From Bacteroidales bacterium (GTDB lineage Bacteria > Bacteroidota > Bacteroidia > Bacteroidales > UBA932), in the NCBI GenBank assembly GCA_017400135.1, contig JAFPVJ010000028.1, positions 1 through 64,000 on the forward strand: a DNA stretch of 64,000 nt, read 5' to 3'. The notes under the pieces are model-generated. The model saw only the letters and a program-made list of their open reading frames with translations, was not told where the DNA came from and did no database searches. Both the position numbers and the translations under genes were made by a program. Shown one piece after another: positions 8,520-17,691 of the stretch; position 1 is the first letter of the stretch, and every line of letters starts with the position of its first letter.

Positions 8520-9554
8520 TTATATTCCATAAACACCCGTCTCATCGGCGAGCGGGGTCTCGCCCCAGCGTTCCGCGATTCCGTCCAGGATGGCGACCAC
8601 CGCGGCGGGATCGGTCTCCGTCACCAGGCGGGCGCGCGTCTCCCGGAAGTCCGGCAGGCCCTTGAAATAGCAGGACAGGTGCCGGCGCATCTCAAAGACG
8701 GCCCGGCGCTCGCCCTTCATCTCCAGGGCCAGGGCGTAGTGGCGCTTGGCCAGGGTCACCCGTTCGCGGACGGGCATCGGGGGCGGCAGGACGCCGGTGC
8801 GCAGGTATTCCTTGATCTCGTTGAAGATCCAGGGATGCCCGAAGGACGCGCGCCCGACCATGATACCGTCCACGCCGTAGCGCTCGAAGCATTCTTTCGC
8901 CTTTTCCGGGGAATTGACGTCGCCGTTGCCGATGATGGGGATGTGCATGCGCGGGTTTTCCTTGATCTTTCCGATCAGGGTCCAGTCCGCCTCGCCCTTG
9001 TACATCTGGCTGCGGGTGCGGCCGTGGACGGTCAGGGCGGCGATGCCGCAGTCCTGAAGGCGCTCCGCGAGCTCGACGATGATCTTGGAGTGTTCGTCCC
9101 AGCCCAGGCGGGTCTTCACCGTCACGGGCTTGCGTACGGCCTCGACCACCGCCTTCGTGATGGCGACCATCTTGTCCGGATCCTTCATCATCCCCGATCC
9201 GGCGCCGCGGCCCGCGATCTTGCTCACAGGGCAGCCGAAATTGATGTCGATCAGGTCGCAGCCGTGCCCGCCGGCGATCTCGTCGGCGTGGTCGGCCATC
9301 TTGGCGGCCTCGACCATCGCCTCGGGAATGTGGCCGTAGATCTGGATGCCCACCGGGGCTTCCGCCTCGAGCGTGCGCATCTTGGCGATGGCCTTGTCCG
9401 CGTCGCGCACGAGCCCGTCCGAAGGGACGAACTCCGTGTAGACCATGTCGGCCCCGTACTCGCGGCAGAGGATGCGGAAGGATGCGTCGGTCACATCCTC
9501 CATCGGCGCGAGCAGCACGGGCTGCGGTCCCAGGTCGATTCCGCCAATTTTCAT
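8520..9554 (-). CDS. dusB: tRNA-dihydrouridine synthase (DusB type)
   Basis: This flavoenzyme reduces uridine to dihydrouridine in tRNA D-loops. The protein is 344 residues from the chosen ATG at 9554. The sequence MKIGGIDLGPQPVLLAPMEDVTD is the usual family start. The motif INFGCPV with the catalytic cysteine is at about 99, GRGAGSGMM follows, and TVHGRTRSQMYKG and GNGDVNSPEKA complete the TIM-barrel signature. An earlier in-frame ATG at 9566 lies inside the -7 promoter element, so it is unlikely to be used. lpxK follows on the same strand. The symbol reflects the DusB/DusA-like family; substrate position was not tested. Confidence 0.9.
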   Translation of the reverse strand: MKIGGIDLGPQPVLLAPMEDVTDASFRILCREYGADMVYTEFVPSDGLVRDADKAIAKMRTLEAEAPVGIQIYGHIPEAMVEAAKMADHADEIAGGHGCDLIDINFGCPVSKIAGRGAGSGMMKDPDKMVAITKAVVEAVRKPVTVKTRLGWDEHSKIIVELAERLQDCGIAALTVHGRTRSQMYKGEADWTLIGKIKENPRMHIPIIGNGDVNSPEKAKECFERYGVDGIMVGRASFGHPWIFNEIKEYLRTGVLPPPMPVRERVTLAKRHYALALEMKGERRAVFEMRRHLSCYFKGLPDFRETRARLVTETDPAAVVAILDGIAERWGETPLADETGVYGI

Positions 9555-9563
9555 ATCAATCAA

Positions 9564-9571
9564 CAAATTTA
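9564..9571 (-). promoter_or_regulatory. Promoter -7 element for dusB-lpxK
   Basis: On the minus strand the sequence reads TAAATTTG, an exact TAnnTTTG match ten bases upstream of the chosen ATG at 9554. It rules against the upstream in-frame ATG at 9566. Confidence 0.5.
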
Positions 9572-9593
9572 ATGATTCGGCGGGAATAATTCG

Positions 9594-9601
9594 TATATTT
9601 G
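9594..9601 (+). promoter_or_regulatory. Promoter -7 element for the Xaa-Pro aminopeptidase gene
   Basis: TATATTTG is an exact -7 match 24 bases before the ATG at 9626. It overlaps the in-frame TTG at 9599, which therefore cannot be the start. It is divergent from the dusB promoter about 25 bases away. Confidence 0.55.
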
Positions 9602-9625
9602 AATCAGTCAGATTTCAAAAGATTT

Positions 9626-11479
9626 ATGGACAATCTCTATAGCGCCCGCGTCGAAGCCCTGCGCGCCCTGATGGAGCGCCGCGGCTGGGACGCCGTCATC
9701 CTCACGGGCTCGGACCCGCACGCAAGCGAATACCTCGCTCCCCGCTGGAAGCAGGTGGAATGGCTGTCCGGATTCACCGGCGAGGCCGGGGACCTGGTCA
9801 TCACGGCGGATCACGCCGGCCTCTGGACCGACACCCGCTACTTCATCCAGGCCGTGCGTCAGCTGCGTGGGACCGGCATCGAACTGCACAAGATGCGCGT
9901 CCCAGAGCAGGTACCCATTCCGGACTGGCTCGCGGACTGTTTCGCCCGCAAGGACGGGGTCGTCGTAGCCGTGGACGGGCTGTGCCAGAGTGTCGCGGCT
10001 GTGCAAGCCCTGGAAGGCGCCTTTGCCGCGGCGGGACGCAGCAAGGATCCGGAGGACGGTTATTTCTACCGCATCGTCGATGTGCCGGATCTGCCGGACC
10101 TGCTGTGGACGGACCGTCCCGCCATTCCCCGCACGCCGGTGACCCTTGTGCCGCCTTCCGTTGCCGGTGAAACCCGGCAGGAAAGGCTGGAATGGCTCCG
10201 TCAGGCCGCCGCGAAGCAGCTCTGCGATGCCGTACTGCTGACCGCGCTGGACGAGATCGCCTGGGTCCTCAATGTCCGGGGCGCCGACATTGATTACAAT
10301 CCGATGGTGATTTCCTACCTGCTGGTGACCGAGGATACCGTCAGCTGGTTCGTGCGCAAGGACGCTTTCGACTCGGGGGATGATGACACGACGCTGGACT
10401 CATTCGCCTGTCTGGAGGACGAGGGGATCCGCGTGCTTCCCTACGACGAACTGCAGCTCTCGCTCGACAACCTGCTTTCCGACGGAAGCATCAACCGTCT
10501 CTTCGTGGATCCTTCCAGCCTCAACTGGAGCCTGTACAACCTTCTGACGGAGAGCGGGCGTCTGTGTCCGGGAGACTCGCCTGTGCAGTTGCGCAAGGCC
10601 GTCAAAAACCCGGTCGAGATCGAAGGGATGCAACGGGCGCACCGGCAGGACGGCGTGGCGATGGAGCTGTTCCTCTACTGGCTGGAGAAGATGGTGCTGG
10701 ACGACAAGATCGTCACGGAACGGATGGCCGCCACCAAGCTGGGGGCCCTGCGCGCCGCCTGCCCGGACTACCTGGGCGACAGCTTCGAGACGATTTCGGC
10801 CTACGGGCCGGGCGCCGCGCTCCCCCATTACGTCACGCCGGTGAAGGATGCGCCGGAGCTGGAGGCCAAGGGCTTGTATCTATGCGATTCCGGTGGCCAG
10901 TACAGCTGCGGCACGACCGACATCACGCGCACCGTGCCCCTGGGGCCTTGCACGGCCCTGGAGCGGGAGGACTATACCCTGGTGTTGAAGGGCCACATCG
11001 ACCTGGCGATGGCCGTCTTCCCGGAAGGGACGGCGGGCTGCCAGATCGACGCCCTGGCGCGCAATCCCCTATGGAGCCGCAAGCGAAATTTCGGCCACGG
11101 CACGGGTCACGGCGTGGGTTTCTATCTGGGCGTCCACGAAGGCCCGCAGGACATCCGCCAGAATTTCAATCGCCAGCCCCTGCTGCCGGGAATGATCACT
11201 TCCGACGAGCCGGGCATCTACCGCGAGGGCCTGTTCGGCGTGCGGCACGAGAATCTGCTGCTGTGCGTGGAAGCGGGGCGGAATGATTTCGGGCGCTGGC
11301 TCGCCTTCGAGCCGCTGACGCTCTGCCACTTCGAGACTTCGGCGCTGGTCCTGGATCTGCTTTCGTCAGAGGAACGCGCCTGGCTCAACGCCTACCACGA
11401 GCGCGTCTACCGCACGCTGGCGCCCGAGCTCCCCGCCGAAGTCGCCCGCTGGCTCCGCGGCAAGACCGCCGCTATCTAA
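9626..11479 (+). CDS. pepP: Xaa-Pro aminopeptidase (M24B)
   Basis: This metalloenzyme removes N-terminal residues linked to proline. It is a cytoplasmic protein of 617 residues with two creatinase-like N-terminal domains (about 1-300) and a pita-bread catalytic domain (about 310-550). The metal ligands are visible: Asp in LCDSGGQYSCGTTDITRT, His in FGHGTGHGVGF, and Glu in SDEPGIYREG and RHENLL. The long three-domain form resembles eukaryotic-type aminopeptidase P and is usual in Bacteroidota. The start at 9626 is chosen because the upstream TTG lies in the promoter. Its 3' end overlaps the convergent U32 gene by four bases. The symbol is by family; specificity is inferred. Confidence 0.9.
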   Translation: MDNLYSARVEALRALMERRGWDAVILTGSDPHASEYLAPRWKQVEWLSGFTGEAGDLVITADHAGLWTDTRYFIQAVRQLRGTGIELHKMRVPEQVPIPDWLADCFARKDGVVVAVDGLCQSVAAVQALEGAFAAAGRSKDPEDGYFYRIVDVPDLPDLLWTDRPAIPRTPVTLVPPSVAGETRQERLEWLRQAAAKQLCDAVLLTALDEIAWVLNVRGADIDYNPMVISYLLVTEDTVSWFVRKDAFDSGDDDTTLDSFACLEDEGIRVLPYDELQLSLDNLLSDGSINRLFVDPSSLNWSLYNLLTESGRLCPGDSPVQLRKAVKNPVEIEGMQRAHRQDGVAMELFLYWLEKMVLDDKIVTERMAATKLGALRAACPDYLGDSFETISAYGPGAALPHYVTPVKDAPELEAKGLYLCDSGGQYSCGTTDITRTVPLGPCTALEREDYTLVLKGHIDLAMAVFPEGTAGCQIDALARNPLWSRKRNFGHGTGHGVGFYLGVHEGPQDIRQNFNRQPLLPGMITSDEPGIYREGLFGVRHENLLLCVEAGRNDFGRWLAFEPLTLCHFETSALVLDLLSSEERAWLNAYHERVYRTLAPELPAEVARWLRGKTAAI

Positions 11480-13308
11480 GCATTGACGGTCATTTCGCAG
11501 CGGGCGCAGTCGAAGCCGAGGGCGAGGCGGCGGCCGTTGTTGACCAGATAGAGGGGACCGGTGGGTTTGGCGCTCTGGTGGACCGGGCAGAGACCCAGTT
11601 CGTATTTGAGGCAGTAGCGGGTGCGCATCAGTTCGGCGCCGATGGGATGCGCGATTTCGTAGGCGGGATCACCACCGGAAATGACCTCCCGGGCCACTGC
11701 ATTGGCGATATTCGCCTTATAATTCGTCTCTTCCGGGAAAGCGGGACGCTCTCCAGCGGGAACCCGGACACCGTGATAAAGCGGGCGCATAGTGCAGGGC
11801 TGGGCCTCCAGGTCGGAAGCAATGAGGCGCCGGATGCCATTCAGCGTGGATGCGCTCATCAGGGGCAGAGCGCCACCGCCGGTAGCAACCTCCAGCGAGC
11901 GTACATTGAAAATGAAGTCCCCGCTGCGCTTACCCAGCTGCTCCCGGATCAGGACCTCGGCCCGCTCGCGGTTCTCCGCCACATCCAGATCGGCTTTGAA
12001 CGGCGAGAAAACGGAACGCCCATCCTCGCAGACAGCCGTAAAGTCCAGGCTGAAGCGCCCGGAAATCTTCACGTCCAGATCGACCCGCAGCTCCCGCTTG
12101 CAGGCCTCCCGCTCCAACACACGCTCGAAAGCCGCGTCCACATTGCGGTAAATGTCGAGCCCGGAGCGTATCCCCGAAACCGGTTTGCAGCGGATCGTCA
12201 ACCCCTCGCAGACATCGCCGCGGAAGCCGACCAGACCGCCGCGCCCCGGCACGGAAAAACCATCCCCATTGCTGAGTACCAGCCCCTTACGGGAAGGTCT
12301 GACCACAATCTCCATCGTGCGTGCATCCCGCTGCCGGACCGAGGCGACCGTGCCGATATGCTCGCCGACGGACTTGGGCGTATCCATGGAAGCCCAGCGC
12401 CCCCGGCGACCGTCGAAATATAGGGAAGTATAGCCCCGGTTGAAAGTCTTGTCCGGCGCCGGCGTGAAGCCCCGGGTTACCGTGCCGAACGAAGCGCGGT
12501 AATACAGGTCCGGATGCGCCGCGACCAGGCGGTCCAGCGCCAGGGAATACTCCCGGACCACGTTGCGCACGTATGAAATGTTTTTGAGCCGTCCCTCGAT
12601 CTTGAAGGAAGTCACTCCCGCCTCCGCCAGTTCGGGCAGGCGGTCCAGCAGGTTGAAATCTTTCAGCGAAAGCAGGGCCTTGTCCCGCGCCAGCACGCGC
12701 CCTTCCCCGTCGACCAGATCGTACAGGGAACGGCAGGCCTGCACGCAGGCGCCCCGGTTGGCGCTGCGGCCCGCCAGATGTTCGGACAGGTAGCACTGTC
12801 CGCTATAGCATACGCACAAAGCTCCGTGGACGAACGCCTCGATCTCGCAGTCAACGGCCGAGGCGATTTCCCGGACCTGCGAAAGCGACAACTCCCGCTC
12901 CAGCACCAGCCGCCCGAAGCCCAGGGACTCCAGCCAGCGGGCCTTCTCCGGGGTGCGGATGGCGCATTGCGTGGAAGCGTGCAGGGGAACGGTGATGTCG
13001 TCCCACTGCGTCAGCGCCAGGTCCTGGACAATGAAAGCATCCACTCCCGCATCTTGCGCAGTGCGCATCAGGGAGTGGACTTCCTCCAATTCAGAGTCAT
13101 AGACGATCGTGTTGACCGTCAGGAAGATACGCACGCCGAAGCGATGGGCGTAAGCGCAAAGAGCGGCGATATCCTCCAGGCTGTTGCCCGCCGCCTGACG
13201 GGCGCCGAAACCGGGCCCTGCGATATATACGGCATCGGCACCGCAGTCGATGGCTGCGATGCCGATATCGATATTCCTGGCAGGTGCCAGCAGCTCCAGC
13301 GAGCGCAT
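11476..13308 (-). CDS. U32 family peptidase-like protein (RlhA/TrhP type)
   Basis: This 610-residue protein begins MRSLELLAPARN with a TIM-barrel-like N-terminal half. The U32 signature is present at about 165-185 (EAFVHGALCVCYSGQCYLS), with the following NRGACVQACR cysteines. More cysteines cluster at the C-terminus (FDCARCEM, CLKYELGLC), consistent with an iron-sulfur site. Characterised relatives (RlhA, TrhP) hydroxylate RNA bases using prephenate rather than cleaving protein, so an RNA-modification role is at least as likely as peptidase activity. It starts three bases after the stop of the TPR gene, giving a two-gene operon. Confidence 0.88.
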   Translation of the reverse strand: MRSLELLAPARNIDIGIAAIDCGADAVYIAGPGFGARQAAGNSLEDIAALCAYAHRFGVRIFLTVNTIVYDSELEEVHSLMRTAQDAGVDAFIVQDLALTQWDDITVPLHASTQCAIRTPEKARWLESLGFGRLVLERELSLSQVREIASAVDCEIEAFVHGALCVCYSGQCYLSEHLAGRSANRGACVQACRSLYDLVDGEGRVLARDKALLSLKDFNLLDRLPELAEAGVTSFKIEGRLKNISYVRNVVREYSLALDRLVAAHPDLYYRASFGTVTRGFTPAPDKTFNRGYTSLYFDGRRGRWASMDTPKSVGEHIGTVASVRQRDARTMEIVVRPSRKGLVLSNGDGFSVPGRGGLVGFRGDVCEGLTIRCKPVSGIRSGLDIYRNVDAAFERVLEREACKRELRVDLDVKISGRFSLDFTAVCEDGRSVFSPFKADLDVAENRERAEVLIREQLGKRSGDFIFNVRSLEVATGGGALPLMSASTLNGIRRLIASDLEAQPCTMRPLYHGVRVPAGERPAFPEETNYKANIANAVAREVISGGDPAYEIAHPIGAELMRTRYCLKYELGLCPVHQSAKPTGPLYLVNNGRRLALGFDCARCEMTVNA

Positions 13309-13311
13309 CTC

Positions 13312-14244
13312 TTACTTGAGAGCGTCCAGCTGCTGCTTGGCCTGAGCTCCGAGCTGAGGATCGCTGACGACCTTCTGGTAGAACTCCTTGGCCTTGGCCT
13401 TGTTGCCGGCCTTCTGATAGAGGGCAGCGACGGTGAAAGCGATGGCGTTGGCGTTCTTGGCGGTCGGGGCGGCGGCAAGATACTTCTCGAAGTTCTTGAT
13501 CGCGTCGGCGTTCTTGTTCAGCTTCTGGGAAGCCTGGCCGGCCACCAGATAAGCCTGGGCGTTGTCGCCGTACTCGTTGCACTTCTCGGCAGCGGCGACG
13601 GCATCCGCAAACTTACCGGCCTTCAGGGCCGCGGCGGCTTTCTTCAGATAGATATTGGAAATCTGCTTGCCGGCGAGCTCTTCCTGGCCGTTCTTGGCAG
13701 CGGTCTCGAAAGCGGCGACAGCCTCTTCGACCTGACCGGCACCAGCGAGGGCCTGTCCGAGACGGAGGGCGAGGTTGCCGTTCTCCGGATCGAGCGCAAG
13801 GGCGCTCTTGTAAGCCTCGGCGGCAGCCGTGAAGTTCTTATCCTTCAGCAGATCGCCACCCTTGGCCATCAGGGCCTGGGGAATCAGGGTCGCGGCTTCA
13901 TCTGCGATCTCGTCCGCGGCATATTCTTTCGCCTTGGCGACGACTTCGTTCAGTTTGGTGACGGCATCATCAAAGTTGGACTCCTTGATGAGGTCCTTGG
14001 CAATCGAAAGCATGATGTTCGGAATCACGCCCTTGCAAGTGGCTACCAGCTCTTCACCTTCTTCACCGCAGGCGGCAGCCTGAGCGAGCGCCTCCTGGAA
14101 TCCGGTCAGCGCAAGAGCTTTGTTGCCGGCGACGAGGGACTCGTTCGCCATCTTCGCTGTCTCCGTGGCCTGGGACAGATCCTGAGCGGAGAGCATTCCG
14201 GCGGAGAGGACGACAGCTGCGAGAGTAAGTAAGATCTTTTTCAT
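13312..14244 (-). CDS. Secreted tetratricopeptide-repeat protein
   Basis: This 310-residue protein has a clear Sec signal (MKKILLTLAAVVLSAGMLSAQ). An Ala/Lys-rich helical body with recurring TPR-like units follows (AAEAYKSALALDPENGNLALRLGQALAG, AIKNFEKYLAAAPTAKNANAIAFTVAALYQKAGN, written here as separate motifs). The start at 14244 is chosen because the signal begins there; a longer in-frame extension has no signal and crosses the divergent promoter. It is likely periplasmic and a scaffold for protein contacts; no partner is evident. It is followed three bases later by the U32 gene. Confidence 0.85.
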   Translation of the reverse strand: MKKILLTLAAVVLSAGMLSAQDLSQATETAKMANESLVAGNKALALTGFQEALAQAAACGEEGEELVATCKGVIPNIMLSIAKDLIKESNFDDAVTKLNEVVAKAKEYAADEIADEAATLIPQALMAKGGDLLKDKNFTAAAEAYKSALALDPENGNLALRLGQALAGAGQVEEAVAAFETAAKNGQEELAGKQISNIYLKKAAAALKAGKFADAVAAAEKCNEYGDNAQAYLVAGQASQKLNKNADAIKNFEKYLAAAPTAKNANAIAFTVAALYQKAGNKAKAKEFYQKVVSDPQLGAQAKQQLDALK

Positions 14245-14281
14245 CGTAGTATAAAATTTGTTAGTTTGCAATTGTGGACTG

Positions 14282-14289
14282 CAAAAATA
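14282..14289 (-). promoter_or_regulatory. Promoter -7 element for the TPR-U32 operon
   Basis: The minus strand reads TATTTTTG, matching TAnnTTTG, about 38 bases upstream of the TPR gene ATG. Confidence 0.45.
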
Positions 14290-14301
14290 ATAATTTTGCC
14301 G

Positions 14302-14309
14302 TACTTTTG
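14302..14309 (+). promoter_or_regulatory. Promoter -7 element for the M16-like gene
   Basis: TACTTTTG matches TAnnTTTG and lies 18 bases before the ATG at 14328. It shows that the longer in-frame start at 14274 is not used. It is divergent from the TPR promoter. Confidence 0.5.
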
Positions 14310-14327
14310 TACAAGAAAAGTGCCAAG

Positions 14328-16901
14328 ATGATGAAATCCCCCAAATTATACCTCCTCGCCCTCCTTCTGACAGCCACCCTCCAGCCCTGTCCGGCACAGA
14401 ATCTGGCGAAGTTGGAAAAGGCCCCTGAGATCAGCGTGGGCCAGTTTCCCAACGGAATCACCTATTATCTGGTGACCAATAAGGCGGCCTACGGCTATGC
14501 CGATTACGCACTGGTGCAGAAAGGGGCTCCGGAAGAGACGAAGTTCCGGGGCGAACTGCTTTCGCTCAATCATTTCGACGGGCATAAGCCCTACCGGTTC
14601 CTGGCGTCCAGGGGGGTCGGCTACAAGGATTTCGGCTATGTCCGGCGCGGGGAAGACTACACGATGTACCGTTTCGAGGACGTGCCGACTTCGGATGTCG
14701 CTTCCTCGGACACGACCCTGATGATGCTTTTCGACCTGTGCGAGTTGTGCCCGACGGAGCAGGCCATCATCATCAGCGGAGACATCGACGCCTCGGCGGT
14801 CCGGGGCAAGATGAGCATCTTTTCCCTGATGGTTTCGAAGCGTGAGCCGGCACCGGCTTCCCCGGCCTACATCTGGGATCCGATGCCGGACTCGGAAATC
14901 ATCACGGCGACCAACCATTTCAAAGAGGCATCCTCGATCACAGCGTCCTTCGCGCTCCAGCGCACGGCTGACAAATATCTAAATACCGTGCAGACCCTGG
15001 TGTCCGGAATGATGTTCGCCGAGCTCGACTGGATCGCCGAGGCACGCATCCGGCAGGCGTTCCGCACGGCGGACATTCCCTTGGGAGGCCTGGTCCTGTC
15101 CCGAAAGACGGCGGCCGACGGCCCGGGAGACGAGGCTTGGTCGGCCCAGGTTTTCGTGGCGCGGGAAGATGTGCCGGAAGCGATCGAAACCCTTGCGGAC
15201 GTGTTTGCCAACCTCGAGGTGGCCGGCATCTCCGAAGCGGAACTGAAGGACGCCCGCGACCAGTATGTCGCCACGCTGGGCAAGAACGCCTTCAGCGCGA
15301 CCGCGACCAATGCGGAGTACCTGGACAAGTGCGCGGCGGCTTATCTGTACGGCACGGACCTGGCGCCCGCGAGTGCTGCGAAGGACTTCCTGTCGAAGCG
15401 GCAGCTCCCCATCGCCACCGGTACGGAGATTTTCAACCAGTTCGTCGCAGCTCTGCTGGACAAGCGGGAAAACCTGACGCTGACGGTGGATGCCCCGGGC
15501 GTGCCGTTCGATCCGGAAGAGATCGAATCCCGCTATCTTTCCGCCTGGTCGCGTCCCCAGCAGCGCGTCTACTACCGTCCGCATTTCAGCGATACGCTAT
15601 CTCTCGCGGGCCCTTCCGGACGCGTCAAGATGAAACTGGAGGCGGCCGAACCCGTCACCGGCGGCGTGATCTGGCATTTCTCCAACGGACTGAAGGTCGT
15701 CTACAAGAAGGCTGAGACGGCCGGGCTGTTCCAGTATGCCTTCCTCTTCCGGGGCGGCTTCTCCTCCGTACCCGGCCTGAAGAAAGGAGAAGGGGCGTTT
15801 GTCTCCGACATCCTGGGCTTCTATGATGTCGCGGGCAAAAGTTGCTCCGACTTCAATGCCATGCTCCAGGCCAACGGCATCACGATGGAACGCAAGGTGG
15901 GCATCGCCGACATGATTCTGACCGGCACTGCGCCCAGTTCCAAACTGGCCCTGCTGCTGGAGTCCGTGCTGTCCCTGACCCGGGACAGGAAGTTCAATGC
16001 CGAAGAATACGATTATTATCTGAGGAGCGAAAGACTGCGGCTCGAAATGGAGAGGATGACGACGCCCGGCATCTGGGCGACGACGGACCTGGCTTTCCGG
16101 CCGGATTTCCTGTTCACGCCTTATAAGTATTCGGACAACCTGGGCGACGACCTGCCCCGGCGGGCGGAGAGCTATTTCGCGCGCCAGTTCGGAAAGGCGG
16201 ACGACGGGATCATTTCGCTGGTCGGGGATCTCGATCCGCTGGTGGCGCAGAAGATTCTCTGCAAGTATCTGGACGGATTCAAGACCAGCAAAGGGCTGTC
16301 GCAGCGGCCCCAGGCCCCGTACACCCTCCGTTCCGGCTGGGTGTCCCTGTCTGACGAGGCGGCCCACCCGAACGATGAGAGCGTCCATTTCGCCCTGACT
16401 TCGACGCTGCCGGTCACGGCCGAGCGCTATTTTGCCTTCCAGATCGCCCAACTGATCCTTCAGAAACGGGTGAAGGCCGGACTGGCGGACTGCGGCTACT
16501 GGTCTTCCCTGGACGGAGGACTGGAATTCTATCCGAAGGAGCGCTGGAACATGCTTCTGTCCTGCCGGCCCGCTTCTACGGACGGACTGCCGTCGGGTGT
16601 GGAGCCGGTCGGTCCGGCGGTCGCAGCCGGCGTTGTCCGGGAGACTCTGGAAGCGGCGCTGAAGCAGAAAGTGTCGCCGGGAGATCTCAAGATCTACAAG
16701 GACCTGCTGCTCAAGCAGGCAACTTGGGAGTTCGGCCGGCCGGATGCCATCCAGGAGGCGATCATCGCCCGGTATTCCTACGGCAAGGACTTGACATCCA
16801 AATATAAAACCATCATTCCCGCCCTGACCGCCGACGCGGTCGATGCCGTGCTGGCCGACCTTTCGGAAAGCGGGAAGATAGAGTATATCGTCCAGAAATG
16901 A
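14328..16901 (+). CDS. M16-like (insulinase-type) secreted protein without zinc site
   Basis: This 857-residue protein has a Sec signal (about 1-24; LLALLLTATLQPCPAQ). It is made of two M16-like halves: the first begins at FPNGITYYLVTN and the second at about 450 (WHFSNGLKVVYKKAE), as in pitrilysin-type enzymes. The HxxEH zinc motif expected about 45 residues after the first start is not there. The region instead reads PYRFLASRGVGYKDFGY, and no Glu ligand helix is recognisable. By family knowledge it should be inactive and could be the partner subunit of an active M16 protein. The TGA stop overlaps the next gene's ATG (ATGA), so the two are translationally coupled. Confidence 0.8.
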   Translation: MMKSPKLYLLALLLTATLQPCPAQNLAKLEKAPEISVGQFPNGITYYLVTNKAAYGYADYALVQKGAPEETKFRGELLSLNHFDGHKPYRFLASRGVGYKDFGYVRRGEDYTMYRFEDVPTSDVASSDTTLMMLFDLCELCPTEQAIIISGDIDASAVRGKMSIFSLMVSKREPAPASPAYIWDPMPDSEIITATNHFKEASSITASFALQRTADKYLNTVQTLVSGMMFAELDWIAEARIRQAFRTADIPLGGLVLSRKTAADGPGDEAWSAQVFVAREDVPEAIETLADVFANLEVAGISEAELKDARDQYVATLGKNAFSATATNAEYLDKCAAAYLYGTDLAPASAAKDFLSKRQLPIATGTEIFNQFVAALLDKRENLTLTVDAPGVPFDPEEIESRYLSAWSRPQQRVYYRPHFSDTLSLAGPSGRVKMKLEAAEPVTGGVIWHFSNGLKVVYKKAETAGLFQYAFLFRGGFSSVPGLKKGEGAFVSDILGFYDVAGKSCSDFNAMLQANGITMERKVGIADMILTGTAPSSKLALLLESVLSLTRDRKFNAEEYDYYLRSERLRLEMERMTTPGIWATTDLAFRPDFLFTPYKYSDNLGDDLPRRAESYFARQFGKADDGIISLVGDLDPLVAQKILCKYLDGFKTSKGLSQRPQAPYTLRSGWVSLSDEAAHPNDESVHFALTSTLPVTAERYFAFQIAQLILQKRVKAGLADCGYWSSLDGGLEFYPKERWNMLLSCRPASTDGLPSGVEPVGPAVAAGVVRETLEAALKQKVSPGDLKIYKDLLLKQATWEFGRPDAIQEAIIARYSYGKDLTSKYKTIIPALTADAVDAVLADLSESGKIEYIVQK

Positions 16902-17515
16902 GCGGGGCATTCGGAACCATCGTGCAGATCGGCGACATCCTCGTGTCGGAGGAGGTCGTGCTGGAGTATTTCGCCTGCGATTATGAAAAATGCCGGGGCG
17001 CCTGCTGCATCGAGGGAGATTGCGGGGCGCCGCTGGAGGAGTCTGAACTGCCGGTGCTGGAGCGGGATTATCCTGCCTTTTCGCCGCTGATGCGGCCCGT
17101 CGGCAGGGCGGCGGTCGATGAAAAGGGATTCTTCGAACTGGACATCGAGGGGGATATCGTGACGCCGGTGACTTCCGTGGACCGGGATTGCGCCTACACG
17201 CATTACGATGCCGACGGCAACTGCCTCTGCGCCATCGAGAAGTGCTTTTTCGCCGGAGGCTGCGCTTTCCGCAAACCCCAGTCCTGCCGCCTTTATCCCA
17301 TCCGCATCACGAAGCTGACGGGCGGTGGCCTGGCCTTCAACCTCCACCGCTGGGGCATCTGCAAGGACGCCTTCGAGAAGGGCCGTCGGGAAGGGATCCG
17401 CGTCTATCAGTTCCTGAAAGAGCCGCTGACGGATCTGTTCGGGGTGGAGTTTTACAAAGATTTGTGCGCCGCCGCAGAGTACGTCATCGCTTCGGAAGAG
17501 ACAGAAGCCCGTTGA
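16898..17515 (+). CDS. DUF3109 cysteine-rich protein
   Basis: This 205-residue cytoplasmic protein has no signal. A cysteine cluster (CDYEKCRGACC at about 28-38, then CGAP, CLC, EKCFF, GGCAF and SCRLYPIR at about 130) matches DUF3109, related to YkgJ-type metal-chelating proteins, so a bound iron or zinc cluster is probable. It overlaps the upstream M16-like gene by four bases. The function is unknown; conservation of the cysteine spacing is the only firm clue. Confidence 0.82.
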   Translation: MSGAFGTIVQIGDILVSEEVVLEYFACDYEKCRGACCIEGDCGAPLEESELPVLERDYPAFSPLMRPVGRAAVDEKGFFELDIEGDIVTPVTSVDRDCAYTHYDADGNCLCAIEKCFFAGGCAFRKPQSCRLYPIRITKLTGGGLAFNLHRWGICKDAFEKGRREGIRVYQFLKEPLTDLFGVEFYKDLCAAAEYVIASEETEAR

Positions 17516-17547
17516 AAAAGGACGACGAGAACTGATGACGCCATTCT

Positions 17548-17637
17548 CTTTCCACGAAAGGAAAGCTCAGCCGTCTCCGTTCCTTTCGTCACACCTATTT
17601 CCCCGCAAACAGTCATTTCTCTGCGACGAAAGGAAAG
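17548..17637 (+). repeat. Short AG-rich repeats in an AT-rich intergenic segment
   Basis: ACGAAAGGAAAG occurs twice (17554-17565 and 17626-17637). A 10-base inverted copy (TTCCTTTCGT, 17580-17589) sits between them, and CTTTCC at 17548-17553 lets the first copy fold back on itself. The segment separates a GC-rich core gene from an AT-rich orphan gene. These may be the scar of an insertion or sites for a DNA-binding protein. Confidence 0.4.
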
Positions 17638-17691
17638 AGAACCAATCACTATGCCTTCCGTGGTTTCGTAATCAAAATAACACCCCGGATA

